Part shown: positions 1 through 8,239 of the stretch, piece after piece | How the letters are laid out: each line of letters starts with the position of its first letter | Position numbering within the stretch: position 1 is the stretch's first letter | Assembly: GCF_042646205.1 (NCBI RefSeq) | Contig: NZ_JBHRTF010000004.1 | Span: 744,001 to 808,000 of the forward strand | Source: Cellvibrio fontiphilus_A | GTDB lineage: Bacteria > Pseudomonadota > Gammaproteobacteria > Pseudomonadales > Cellvibrionaceae | Reading direction: 5' to 3' | DNA: 64,000 nt | Notes under the pieces: model-generated | Seen by the model: only the letters and a program-made list of their open reading frames with translations | The model's database searches: none | What the model was told of the DNA's origin: nothing | Program-made: the position numbers and the translations under genes

Positions 1-500
1 AGGTTAGCTAAAGTTGGTTTTGCAATCACCAGCCACATAATTCCCAATACACTCACCGGAATAATCGCGATGGCAATGCGCGTTACATAGGTGTGATAAA
101 TGCGGAGCGTGCGGGTTTGTTTTGTATCGTAGCCCGCTTCATTCAGGTGTGAAAAAATCTGCGGCAACTTGATATTGCCGTACCAAATATCCAATATTTC
201 CAGCGGGATAATTAATAGCAGAATAATTAGCAGTTTCCATTGCAGCCAAGGTTGGTTGAATCCGAAAACCAAGGTCGCCATAGCAATACCGCTGGCAATT
301 AACGTAACGAATGCGACATGCTCAAGAATGAGCATTCTTATAAAAACCCGGTATGCCAAATGCGTTGCAGGAGTGATTTCGCCAATTTGTTTGCGCATTG
401 CCATCAAAATAAACCATGCGCCCAGGCTTGGCCCAAGCCAAAAAATCAGAGAGCCAATATGCAGAATTTTTAGTGCAATAAAAGTATCTGCGATGCTCAT
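1..500 (-). CDS. Integral membrane protein, partial (DUF2269-like)
   Basis: The reverse strand reads open from an ATG at 500 to the window edge (166 codons), so the C-terminus lies outside. The protein begins MSIADTFIALKILHIGSLIF and shows about four hydrophobic helices, including segments around residues 10-32, 55-80, 88-104 and 140-160. The LKxLHIGxxxxWLG start resembles DUF2269/CopD-type membrane proteins, but I cannot assign a function. The ATG follows the stop of the upstream gene by one base, so it is the third gene of a translationally coupled minus-strand operon. The plus-strand open frame at 169-519 is its shadow. Confidence 0.7.
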   Translation of the reverse strand, partial: MSIADTFIALKILHIGSLIFWLGPSLGAWFILMAMRKQIGEITPATHLAYRVFIRMLILEHVAFVTLIASGIAMATLVFGFNQPWLQWKLLIILLLIIPLEILDIWYGNIKLPQIFSHLNEAGYDTKQTRTLRIYHTYVTRIAIAIIPVSVLGIMWLVIAKPTLAN

Positions 501-501
501 A

Positions 502-1176
502 TTAATAATCAGCTTTTAATTCATTTGTACGTGGAAATACTTTTATCGTTAATCCAAACATCCATGCGGTACTCCACACCATACCTGCGGCGGTGAAAAA
601 TTTAGCTGCATCGAATGCATGCATAGCGCAGGCGATACTCAAACCAAAACCAAAAAACCAACCAGGAATACCAATTAAAATTAGTTTTCGCGGTAGGCGC
701 TGGTTGGTTAGCAGTAAAACATTTAGTAACAATCCGCCCATGTTATAGAGGCCATTACCCAATGTACCGGTGAGTTGTACCGCAATTAATTCCAGCGTTT
801 GCATTGTTGCGAGCGTTGGGTCAATTGTGTGGGTATAGGGAATCACAAACGCAAAAATAACTTCCGCCCCAATATCCGGCACTATGCCAAGCCCCACCAG
901 TAATATCCCCAAAACACGCCATTCAGATTTCGGAATAAACGGCAGCAGCATGATGCAAAAAGTCAGTAACCCGAGTGCAGCGAGCATCCAGTTAAACCAA
1001 CCCAACTGCCACAACCCAAGATTGTTTTGGATAAATTCATTGCGCTCAGCAATTGAATTACCCGCACCGAGTAGGCCTTCGGGGAGGATGAAGGCCATTT
1101 GGAGGCAGGCTAGGGTTAGTGTTGCTACGATGGCTAAGCCCATAAATACTGAAGTTTCTGTTGATGACGTTTTCAT
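502..1176 (-). CDS. Hypothetical membrane protein, 224 aa
   Basis: About six predicted transmembrane helices (near residues 10-30, 57-80, 88-112, 125-150, 165-185 and 190-210) with short loops and no recognised motif. Its ATG overlaps the stop of the upstream gene by 4 bp (ATGA at 1173-1176), and its own stop is one base before the next gene, so the three genes are probably co-translated. The family is not recognised; a role as a small multi-span inner membrane protein is all that can be supported. Confidence 0.75.
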   Translation of the reverse strand: MKTSSTETSVFMGLAIVATLTLACLQMAFILPEGLLGAGNSIAERNEFIQNNLGLWQLGWFNWMLAALGLLTFCIMLLPFIPKSEWRVLGILLVGLGIVPDIGAEVIFAFVIPYTHTIDPTLATMQTLELIAVQLTGTLGNGLYNMGGLLLNVLLLTNQRLPRKLILIGIPGWFFGFGLSIACAMHAFDAAKFFTAAGMVWSTAWMFGLTIKVFPRTNELKADY

Positions 1177-2000
1177 TTTTTAGCTATTTCAGTATCGCCA
1201 AGTTGGCTTTTCATTAGGTCTATTTCTTCATCATTTAGTAATTGCAATATATGTATGTTCTCTAGATATTTGATAGCTTGTTTGTGAAGATGTGTTCGTA
1301 TTGAATTGGATCTAGTTAGCTTCAATGTTTCTACAAATGCATCCGTAATTTCATACGTTAGGTCTATTAGATTCCTAAAAATTTTATGATTCTCATTTGT
1401 GGTTTGATCTTCTTTCATTGTGTTTTTTATTTGTTCAATAAGTTCAGGTGACTTATGTTTCTTTTGATTTCTGATTAAATCGACCAAATTGCCGGGATTT
1501 TTTTGACTGGGCGTTCCGCTCTCGTGTACATAATGGATCGTGAACGATGAAATTTTCTGTACCTCAAGAGTTTTATATTTTTCCTTTAGGGTTATTAATA
1601 ATTCAACAAGCTGTTTTCTATTGTATTCATCTGTCGCTAATTCAACTTGCATATTTAATGCGATTGCAGATTTTTTTAGCTCGTCTCTAGTGAGTGATAA
1701 CTCTTTTCTTTGTATGAAAACAGACCACAAAAGCAAGCATACAGTCGCAAATCCAAAAATAGGATTTAGCGTTCCACCTAAAAAATCACCCAGCTGGCCA
1801 AGTCTTTCAGGATCAAAATAAGATAGTGGTTCACCAAAGTAGTAAAGTGCGGAAGTTACTATGGTGAATAAACCAAATATTGCTAGTCCTAGAATGATTG
1901 TTGCTGTTAGAAGTTTTAGCCAAAAGCATGGTGAGCTATAAATTTCTTTCCAGTTCTTTTCTGTTTTTGTAATACAAGATTCTTGCTTCGATTCTGTCAT
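1173..2000 (-). CDS. putAbiC-like two-helix membrane protein, 275 aa
   Basis: Two N-terminal transmembrane helices (about residues 20-45 and 70-90) are followed by a charged, mainly helical cytosolic region of about 180 residues. The stretch GDFLGGTLNPIFGFATVCLL directly before the second helix, followed by a QRKELxLxRDEL-type coiled segment, is the hallmark of the putative phage abortive infection family putAbiC (PF16872). Known members are inferred, not generally proven, to act in phage defence. I chose the ATG at 2000 over an upstream in-frame start at 2045, because AAGGAA lies six bases before it and the longer version would read through a palindromic repeat. The gene is visibly more AT-rich than mpl next door, which may indicate acquisition. 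It heads a coupled operon with two membrane proteins of unknown role. Confidence 0.65.
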   Translation of the reverse strand: MTESKQESCITKTEKNWKEIYSSPCFWLKLLTATIILGLAIFGLFTIVTSALYYFGEPLSYFDPERLGQLGDFLGGTLNPIFGFATVCLLLWSVFIQRKELSLTRDELKKSAIALNMQVELATDEYNRKQLVELLITLKEKYKTLEVQKISSFTIHYVHESGTPSQKNPGNLVDLIRNQKKHKSPELIEQIKNTMKEDQTTNENHKIFRNLIDLTYEITDAFVETLKLTRSNSIRTHLHKQAIKYLENIHILQLLNDEEIDLMKSQLGDTEIAKK

Positions 2001-2018
2001 TTTTATTCCTTTGGTTGC

Positions 2019-2046
2019 GGTGGGTATCGCTTGCGCTCCACCCACC
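2019..2046. repeat. GC-rich palindromic intergenic element
   Basis: GGTGGGT at 2019-2025 pairs with ACCCACC at 2040-2046, and CGC/GCG pairs inside, giving a hairpin between mpl and the putAbiC-like gene. The GTGGGTATCGC...GCTCCACCCAC pattern resembles interspersed REP-like palindromes found in many proteobacterial genomes. Only one copy lies in this window. Confidence 0.45.
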
Positions 2047-2062
2047 CTACGGTTTTATCTAA

Positions 2063-3472
2063 TCACAGCGCATGCTTGGTTAGGTGGTCAATCAACTTCT
2101 GATGCACTCCACCAAACCCGCCATTACTCATAATCACAATATGTGTATTGGGTTCGCTGATGGAAATGGCGCTGTGAATTAATTCATCCAAATCGCGCAA
2201 GAGTTTTGCGGGCACGGGGCTTTTGTTGACGATTTCGTCCATTGCCCAGTCTACGTTGGCAGGTTGATACCACAGAACATCGTCAGCATCGGTCACGCTT
2301 TGGTTGAGGGCGTTTTTGTGGACGCCCATGCGCATGGTGTTGGAGCGGGGTTCGATGATGGCGATAATTTTTTCATCGCCCACTTTTGCGCGCAAACCGG
2401 CGAGGGTGGTTTTAATGGCGGTGGGGTGGTGGGCAAAGTCGTCGTAGACTTTAATGCTGTGCACATCGGCCAAACATTCCATACGGCGTTTTACACCGGC
2501 AAATTGTTCCAGCGCTTTGGCGGCGTGTTCGGGGGTTACGCCTACATGGCGCGCGGCGATAAGTGCCGCCAAGCCGTTGTTGACGTTGTGCAGGCCGGTT
2601 TGTGCCCAGTGGACTTGCGCTACGGCTTCGCCCTTGTGCAGTACGCTAAAGGCTGAGCCATCGGCGGCTAATAATACGGCTTGCCATTCAGCGGTTGTGT
2701 CGCCGGCGGTTTGTTGATCGTAACCGCGAACTGCAAATTGTTGTTGTGGTGTCCAGCAGCCTTGCTGGATGACGGCGGCCAGTGCCTGGTCATTGGCGGG
2801 GGAAATAATTAATCCGCTCGCTGGTACTGTGCGTACCAGATGATGGAATTGTTTTTGGATGGCCGCGAGATCGGGAAAGATATCGGCGTGGTCAAATTCC
2901 AGGTTATTTAAAATCACGGTGCGCGGGTTGTAGTGAACAAACTTGGAGCGTTTATCAAAAAAAGCGCTGTCGTATTCGTCTGCCTCCACCACAAAAAAAG
3001 GTGTATCGCCCAAGCGTGCGGAGCTGGGGAAGTTTTTAGTCACTCCGCCAATTAAATAGCCGGGCGCCATGCCGGCATATTCAAGAATCCAGGCGAGCAT
3101 GGAGGAGGTGGTAGTTTTACCGTGGGTGGCGGCAACGGCCATTACCCATTTGCCTTGCAGCACATGATCGTGCAGCCACTGGGGGCCGGATGTGTAGGGA
3201 ATACCTTTATCCAGTACATATTCCACACTGGGGTTGCCGCGGCTCATGGCGTTGCCAATGATCACCAGGTCTGGCGCTGTTGGCATGTGTGGTGGTTGCA
3301 ACTGGGCCGGGTCAAAACCTTGTATTAATTCGATGCCGGCTTGTTCCAGTTGTGTGCTCATAGGTGGGTAGACGTTGGCATCGCTGCCGGTAACGCGGTG
3401 GCCAAGTGCTTTGGCTAGTTGGGCCAGGCTGCCCATAAAAGTACCGCAAATACCAAGAATATGAATATGCAT
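2063..3472 (-). CDS. mpl: UDP-MurNAc:L-Ala-gamma-D-Glu-meso-DAP ligase Mpl
   Basis: 469-residue Mur-ligase family enzyme. It joins recycled murein tripeptide to UDP-MurNAc in an ATP-dependent reaction, returning cell-wall fragments to peptidoglycan synthesis in the cytoplasm. The N-terminus MHIHILGICGTFMGSLAQLA is the nucleotide-binding start typical of Mpl rather than MurC. The ATP loop ATHGKTTTSS is near residue 116, followed by the EADEYDSAFFDKRSKF block, an NLEFDHADIF block and the C-terminal EPRSNTMRMG segment, all family signatures. Length matches the usual 450-470 residues. It is divergent from the solute-binding triplet, with about 130 bp of shared upstream DNA. Confidence 0.96.
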   Translation of the reverse strand: MHIHILGICGTFMGSLAQLAKALGHRVTGSDANVYPPMSTQLEQAGIELIQGFDPAQLQPPHMPTAPDLVIIGNAMSRGNPSVEYVLDKGIPYTSGPQWLHDHVLQGKWVMAVAATHGKTTTSSMLAWILEYAGMAPGYLIGGVTKNFPSSARLGDTPFFVVEADEYDSAFFDKRSKFVHYNPRTVILNNLEFDHADIFPDLAAIQKQFHHLVRTVPASGLIISPANDQALAAVIQQGCWTPQQQFAVRGYDQQTAGDTTAEWQAVLLAADGSAFSVLHKGEAVAQVHWAQTGLHNVNNGLAALIAARHVGVTPEHAAKALEQFAGVKRRMECLADVHSIKVYDDFAHHPTAIKTTLAGLRAKVGDEKIIAIIEPRSNTMRMGVHKNALNQSVTDADDVLWYQPANVDWAMDEIVNKSPVPAKLLRDLDELIHSAISISEPNTHIVIMSNGGFGGVHQKLIDHLTKHAL

Positions 3473-3602
3473 AACAAACTCGTTAATGTTGGCTAAAAGG
3501 CAAGATATTAGTGGGGATTAACCTATACTTTTCCCATGATTGCAACTCTCCCTCTGGCCGCCGGGCGAGCTTTGGTATTCATCCAAGAGTGATAATAAGA
3601 AA

Positions 3603-4517
3603 GTGAAATTTGGCAGTTCGCTATTAATCGCCAGCTGGATATGGCTGGTAGCCCTTAACACTGCGGCCGACCCGGTGGAATTGCGCATACCCAAACCGCG
3701 TTCCGAATTGGACACTGCACACAATTACTACACGGATTTGCTGCGCAAGGCGCTTGCCAAAGCCGCCAATGGTCGGCCGATTCCTACACTCTTGCCAACT
3801 ATGCAAATGGAACAGGATCGCGCTGTTCAGGAATTGGTGCGCGGGCGCACGATTGATATTTTTTGGATGGGGGCTGATCAAAATCGCAACAGGGCGCTGC
3901 GGGTTATTCCTATTCCGTTGGAGCGCGGTTTAATGGGCTATCGCCAATTTATTGTGCATCGCCAGCGTGTTGCTGAATTTGATCGGGTGCAGAGTTTGGC
4001 GGATTTGCAAAAATTTTCAGCCTGCCAGGGCACACACTGGCCGGACACCGATATTTTGCGCGCGGCGCGCTTGACGGTAAAAACCAGTACTGGTTATGAA
4101 AATTTATTTAAACAAGTTGCCGCTGGTCGCTGCGATTATTTTCCGCGCGGCTTCCATGAAATTCGTATTGAAATGAGTAAGCGCGCTGATGAGTTTCCCG
4201 AGTTGGTCGCCTATGAGCCGCTTATTTTGCATTACCCTTTTGCGGTTTATTTTTATGTGCGACAGGACAACCAAGTGCTGGCTGACTGGGTGCAGCAGGG
4301 GCTGGAGAAAATGATTGATGACGGGGAGTTGTTGGCGCACTTGCAGCAACATCAGCATACCCGCAGAGCTTTTCCATTGAGTGCGGAATCGCCGCGTCGG
4401 TTGATCGAACTTCCCCATAATCAGTTGCCTGATGCCGGCACTTTTAATTTGCCCCGCTATTGGTTTCACGCGGCGGATTTTACCGCGGCTGAATCTTCAG
4501 GTTCGCAAACTCCCTAA
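3603..4517 (+). CDS. Periplasmic solute-binding-like protein, paralogue 1 of 3
   Basis: 304 residues from a GTG at 3603, which opens directly into a signal peptide ending near LNTA-ADP. A longer TTG start at 3540 would put a polar extension before the signal. The mature part resembles type 2 periplasmic-binding folds: an ELRIPKP start, TIDIFWMG near residue 85, a PIPLERGLMGYRQFIV hinge-like block, and QGLEKMIDDGELL near the C-terminus. Two cysteines (FSACQG and AAGRCDYFPRG) are conserved in paralogues 1-3 and could form a disulfide. There is no ABC permease or ATPase nearby, so this may be an orphan binding or sensory protein. The ligand is unknown. Confidence 0.75.
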   Translation: MKFGSSLLIASWIWLVALNTAADPVELRIPKPRSELDTAHNYYTDLLRKALAKAANGRPIPTLLPTMQMEQDRAVQELVRGRTIDIFWMGADQNRNRALRVIPIPLERGLMGYRQFIVHRQRVAEFDRVQSLADLQKFSACQGTHWPDTDILRAARLTVKTSTGYENLFKQVAAGRCDYFPRGFHEIRIEMSKRADEFPELVAYEPLILHYPFAVYFYVRQDNQVLADWVQQGLEKMIDDGELLAHLQQHQHTRRAFPLSAESPRRLIELPHNQLPDAGTFNLPRYWFHAADFTAAESSGSQTP

Positions 4518-4547
4518 TTGAATGCGTGGGCGCATGCAGAGGTTTGA

Positions 4548-5450
4548 GTGTTATTTATGAAGTTGATGAGTTTGCTGTGGTTGGTGTTGTGCATCTGGCC
4601 GAGCCTATTGCTGGCAGAGGTTAAATCGGAATTGCGTATTCCCAAGGGGCGTGAAGTGCATGATTCCGCCCATGATTATTTTACCGACTTGATGTTAAAA
4701 GCGCTGAACAAGGCGGCGCGCGGTCGCCCGGTTCCCGTGTTGGTGCCTACGATGGAAATGGCGCAGCAACGCATAGTGCGCGAATTAAAATCGGGGCGAA
4801 CCATTGATATTTTTTGGCTGGGTGGAACCCGTGAGCGGGCGATGGATTTACTCGCTATACCCATTCCGCTTGAACGTGGGTTAATTGGTTACCGGCAATT
4901 TATTGTGCGTAAAGATCGTGCGGCCGATTTTGACTCAGTGAATAGCATTGCGGATCTGGCCAGGTTCAAAGCCTGTGTTGGCTCGCAATGGGTGGATGCC
5001 GAGATATTAAAAAATGCACGCTTAACATTGGTCACCAGTGTTGGCCATGAAAATTTATTCAAACAATTAGCTGCTGGCCGCTGCGATTATTTTCCGCGCG
5101 CAGTGCATGAAGCAAAAAATGAAATGGCTAATCGTGCGGCAGAGTATCCGGAATTGATGGTCTATGATCGTTTACTTTTGCATTACCCCTTTGCGGTGTA
5201 TTTTTTTGTGCGCAAAGAGGATCGGGAACTGGCCGATTGGTTAACGCAAGGCCTGGAGCAAATGATCGACACGGGTGAGTTTTTGGCGAACATGAAAACG
5301 CATCCGCACACGCGTTTGGCATTTCCGTTGAACAATTATGCGAATAAACGCTTATTAACCTTACCCAATCCAGATGGGCCACAATTTGCCGAGGAAAAAA
5401 ATCTGCGCTATTGGTTCCAACCGGCAGATTTTGGATTAACAAAGCCCTAA
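4548..5450 (+). CDS. Periplasmic solute-binding-like protein, paralogue 2 of 3
   Basis: 300 residues from a GTG with AGAGG five bases upstream; an ATG three codons later (4557) is an alternative. A signal peptide (LLWLVLCIWPSLLLAE) precedes ELRIPKG. It aligns along its full length with the upstream neighbour: GRTIDIFWLG, PIPLERGLIGYRQFIVR, the FKACVG and AAGRCDYFPRA cysteines, LLLHYPFAVYFFVR and a RYWFQPADF end. The gap to copy 1 is 30 bp, so the genes are presumably co-transcribed. Ligand and partner are unknown. Confidence 0.75.
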   Translation: MLFMKLMSLLWLVLCIWPSLLLAEVKSELRIPKGREVHDSAHDYFTDLMLKALNKAARGRPVPVLVPTMEMAQQRIVRELKSGRTIDIFWLGGTRERAMDLLAIPIPLERGLIGYRQFIVRKDRAADFDSVNSIADLARFKACVGSQWVDAEILKNARLTLVTSVGHENLFKQLAAGRCDYFPRAVHEAKNEMANRAAEYPELMVYDRLLLHYPFAVYFFVRKEDRELADWLTQGLEQMIDTGEFLANMKTHPHTRLAFPLNNYANKRLLTLPNPDGPQFAEEKNLRYWFQPADFGLTKP

Positions 5451-5500
5451 GCCAGTGTTCACAGGGCGACGCGCTAAGGTTTTATTACAGGGAGCCACAG

Positions 5501-6394
5501 ATGCCAATTTATCGCTATGGTTTATTGTTGTTGATGTTTATTGCTGTGCCGGTATTTGCCGTTCCTTCGGTTATTAAAATTCCCAAACCCCAGGCGGATT
5601 CCAAAGACGCCCAGCATTATTACACCGAGCTTTTGCGTCAGGCGTTAATCAAAGGTGCCACAGGGCGAGCGGTGCCGGAATTAATGGAAACCAGTGTGAT
5701 GGAGCAGGGGCGCGCCATCCATGAATTAAATCGAGGAGCCATTATTGATGTTTACTGGATGGGCACCAATACCGAGCGCGAGCAACAGTTGCGCGCTATT
5801 CGTATACCTCTGGATCGCGGTTTAATTGGCTATCGCCGTTTTATTATTCGCGCAGATCGCCAAGCTGAATTTAATAACATTACAACCAGCGCAGATTTAA
5901 AACGTTTGCTCGGCTGCCAGGGGTTGGATTGGCCGGATGTGGATATTATGCGCGCGTCAGCCCTGCGCGTGACTGAAGTTGCGGTGCTGGAAGGTTTGTA
6001 TCAACAAGTAGTTGCCAAACGCTGTGATTATTTTCCGCGTGGCTTTTATGAAGCGGTGCCAGAGTTGAGCCAGCGCCGCGTCGCTTATCCAGAGTTAATG
6101 GAGTATCAACATCTGGTATTGCATTACCCCTTTGCTATTTATTTTTTTGTGCGACGGGACAATGAAGAATTGGCACAGTGGATTGAGCGCGGGCTGGAAC
6201 ATATGATCGACAGCGGTGAGTTGCTGGCCTTTATCAAAAGCCATCCGCTCACCAGCCATGTATTCCCCCTGCACAAAAATTCATTGCCCAGTCGCACCAT
6301 TCATATCGCCAACCCATTTATGCCGGGCGACACCGACTATACCAATGCGCGCTATTGGTTTCAGCCGGCTGATTTCTCGGCGGTGACAGAGTGA
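5501..6394 (+). CDS. Periplasmic solute-binding-like protein, paralogue 3 of 3
   Basis: 297 residues from the ATG at 5501, chosen because AGGGAG lies six bases upstream and the start leads straight into a signal peptide ending VPVFA. It keeps the family blocks (VIKIPKP, IIDVYWMG, IPLDRGLIGYRRFII, LLGCQG, AKRCDYFPRG, LVLHYPFAIYFFVR, RYWFQPADF) but is the most diverged copy. Its last 34 bp overlap the 3' end of the convergent acyltransferase gene. Function is unknown beyond likely ligand binding in the periplasm. Confidence 0.75.
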   Translation: MPIYRYGLLLLMFIAVPVFAVPSVIKIPKPQADSKDAQHYYTELLRQALIKGATGRAVPELMETSVMEQGRAIHELNRGAIIDVYWMGTNTEREQQLRAIRIPLDRGLIGYRRFIIRADRQAEFNNITTSADLKRLLGCQGLDWPDVDIMRASALRVTEVAVLEGLYQQVVAKRCDYFPRGFYEAVPELSQRRVAYPELMEYQHLVLHYPFAIYFFVRRDNEELAQWIERGLEHMIDSGELLAFIKSHPLTSHVFPLHKNSLPSRTIHIANPFMPGDTDYTNARYWFQPADFSAVTE

Positions 6395-8145
6395 GTGGTG
6401 CCCAAATAACGTGCACGTTTTGCCGCTTTCATAAAACTCAGGTCGCCGATAAATAAGCCATCCACGCAATTGCCAAATTCCGAGTCCACACTGAATGCCA
6501 GAAGGTGGTAGCCGCCTTCGTCATAGAGTGCCGCATATTGTTTAAATAACACGGGAATTTTGCAGTTGGCTTTATTAAATTCATCCTGCAATATCGCAAA
6601 ACCTTGTTCGGCATTTAAATTGGCAAAACGCTGTTGCAGCGCAATTAATTGGTCTTCGTCAATCAGGTGCGGGTGTTTGCCATCGGCCAGGGTTTCGCCT
6701 TTTTCACCTGCATATTTTTGGTAATAACGCTCGTAAAAAAACACCAGTAAATCGCGCAGTGCTTTGGGGTAATGTGCGCTCATACTGACCGGCCCAAACA
6801 CATAGCGAACATTCGGCGTATGGTTTAAATAGGCTCCCAGGCCTTGCCACAAATAATCCAGGCTGGCTTTGCCCCAATAATCCGGGTGCACAAAACTGCG
6901 GCCCAATTCCAAGCCCTGCTCCAAATAAGGCATGAGTGCCGGGTGAAAATGAAATAGCTCATTGGTGTAGAGCGCAGCGGCGCCTTTTTTCTGCACTAAT
7001 TTATGGGCTTCACCCAAGCGGTAGGCGCCGGCAATGCAGAGCTTGTTTTCGTCCCACAATACCAGGTGGCGATAATAGTGATCGTATTTATCCAAATCGC
7101 GGCGGCTGCCGGTGCCTTCTCCCACCAAGCGAAAGGTCTGCTCGCGCAGCCGGCCAATTTCACGTAATACCACCGGGTGCTGCTTGTAATCGCAGAGCAA
7201 AATTTTGTGGTTGTCGCGGGTGTTGCCAATCAGCTGTGCCGCGTCCAACTCTTTTTTGAGGGCCGCGCGATCCTCGGGGTGAGCGATAGTTTTTTCGGTA
7301 ACAAAGGTAGGAATTTTATTGTTGCTGGTTTTGCCTTTGCCAATTTTATAGACGTATTTTTTCAGGCGCTTGATGAGCGCTTTGTCCGCCAGCTGGTCAG
7401 TTTCCAGTGAGCTGTAGGGAATCACCTCGCCGATGCGAAATTTAATTTCCGCCGATTGTTTGTTAAACATTTCGTGCGCGAGTAGCGCCGTTGCCAGCGG
7501 TTTGAAAATCATCGAGGCGCTGTAAAACAGCAGGGAATTTTTGGCGGAGACAAAAATCGGCAGAATCGGCGCTTGGGTTTTGCGCGCAAAATGTAAAAAG
7601 CCTGCTTGCCATTTGCCATCGCGAATTCCCTTGGGGCTCGCGCGGGACACTTCACCGGCAGGGAAGACAATCACGGCGTGGTCGTCATTCAGCGCCTGCA
7701 CAATATTTTTGTAGCTCTGTTTGTAGGCCGCGCGAGTCATATTGTCCAGCGGCAACAATAATTCCTGCAGCGGCTCAAACGCCATGAGCATGTCGTTGGC
7801 GATAATCTTTACATCCTTGCGCACTTCGCTCACCAGGCGCAGCAGTGCCAGGCCATCCAGTGAGCCAATGGGGTGGTTGGCGATAATGACCAAGCGCCCC
7901 TGTGCTGGAATATGGTTGCGCTCACGCAGTGAAACGCTGTAACTGAAATTAAAATATTCAAAAATGCGATCTATAAAATCGATGCCGCGATTTCCCTGAT
8001 GCTCTTGCAGGAAGGCATTTATTTCACGTTCATGGGTGAGTTTGCGCAAAATACTGAGAGTGGAATTGCGCACCAGCGGAGATTGTTGGTTAAACCCCGG
8101 GAATTTATTGACGATGGATTCTTCGATATTGAGCATGGCAGTCAT
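6361..8145 (-). CDS. PlsC-like/GNAT two-domain acyltransferase (OlsF-type)
   Basis: 594 residues. The N-terminal half is a membrane-associated glycerolipid-type acyltransferase: IIANHPIGSLDGLALL near residue 90 holds the His/Asp pair, and IVFPAGEVSR near residue 160 is the acyl-acceptor block. The C-terminal half, from about residue 310, resembles the GNAT/hemolysin acyltransferase of ornithine lipid synthesis (LREIGRLREQTFRLVGEGTG, ELGRSFVHPDYWGK, YVFGPVSMS). This order matches OlsF, in which the GNAT half is reported to N-acylate ornithine and the PlsC half to add the second acyl chain. The substrate here is inferred. A Pho box 63 bp before the start fits a lipid used under phosphate limitation. 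The first ATG (8145) was kept; a second is three codons later. Confidence 0.75.
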   Translation of the reverse strand: MTAMLNIEESIVNKFPGFNQQSPLVRNSTLSILRKLTHEREINAFLQEHQGNRGIDFIDRIFEYFNFSYSVSLRERNHIPAQGRLVIIANHPIGSLDGLALLRLVSEVRKDVKIIANDMLMAFEPLQELLLPLDNMTRAAYKQSYKNIVQALNDDHAVIVFPAGEVSRASPKGIRDGKWQAGFLHFARKTQAPILPIFVSAKNSLLFYSASMIFKPLATALLAHEMFNKQSAEIKFRIGEVIPYSSLETDQLADKALIKRLKKYVYKIGKGKTSNNKIPTFVTEKTIAHPEDRAALKKELDAAQLIGNTRDNHKILLCDYKQHPVVLREIGRLREQTFRLVGEGTGSRRDLDKYDHYYRHLVLWDENKLCIAGAYRLGEAHKLVQKKGAAALYTNELFHFHPALMPYLEQGLELGRSFVHPDYWGKASLDYLWQGLGAYLNHTPNVRYVFGPVSMSAHYPKALRDLLVFFYERYYQKYAGEKGETLADGKHPHLIDEDQLIALQQRFANLNAEQGFAILQDEFNKANCKIPVLFKQYAALYDEGGYHLLAFSVDSEFGNCVDGLFIGDLSFMKAAKRARYLGTTHSVTAEKSAG

Positions 8146-8147
8146 GA

Positions 8148-8172
8148 CCTTGCGGTGGGTGTTACCGCAAGG
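8148..8172 (-). promoter_or_regulatory. Leader hairpin masking the acyltransferase SD
   Basis: In the minus-strand transcript CCTTGCGGT (8172-8164) pairs perfectly with ACCGCAAGG (8156-8148) across a 7-base loop. The second arm contains AAGG, the only SD-like sequence before the ATG at 8145, so folding would hide the ribosome site. No U-tract follows, so this is not an obvious terminator. Confidence 0.5.
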
Positions 8173-8191
8173 CTATGACTAATGGATGACC

Positions 8192-8225
8192 GTTATGTGA
8201 ACAAAAGATGGCAGAAGTGTGACAG
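8192..8225 (-). promoter_or_regulatory. Pho box and -10 for the OlsF-type acyltransferase
   Basis: On the minus strand CTGTCAC-ACTT-CTGCCAT (8225-8208) matches the PhoB direct repeat (CTGTCAT, 4 bp, CTGTCAT) at six of seven positions in each half. A -10-like CATAAC (8197-8192) begins 10 bp after the box, the usual PhoB geometry. It lies downstream of the smp stop, giving the lipid gene its own promoter. Confidence 0.6.
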
Positions 8226-8239
8226 TCGCCGTGCAGCAA

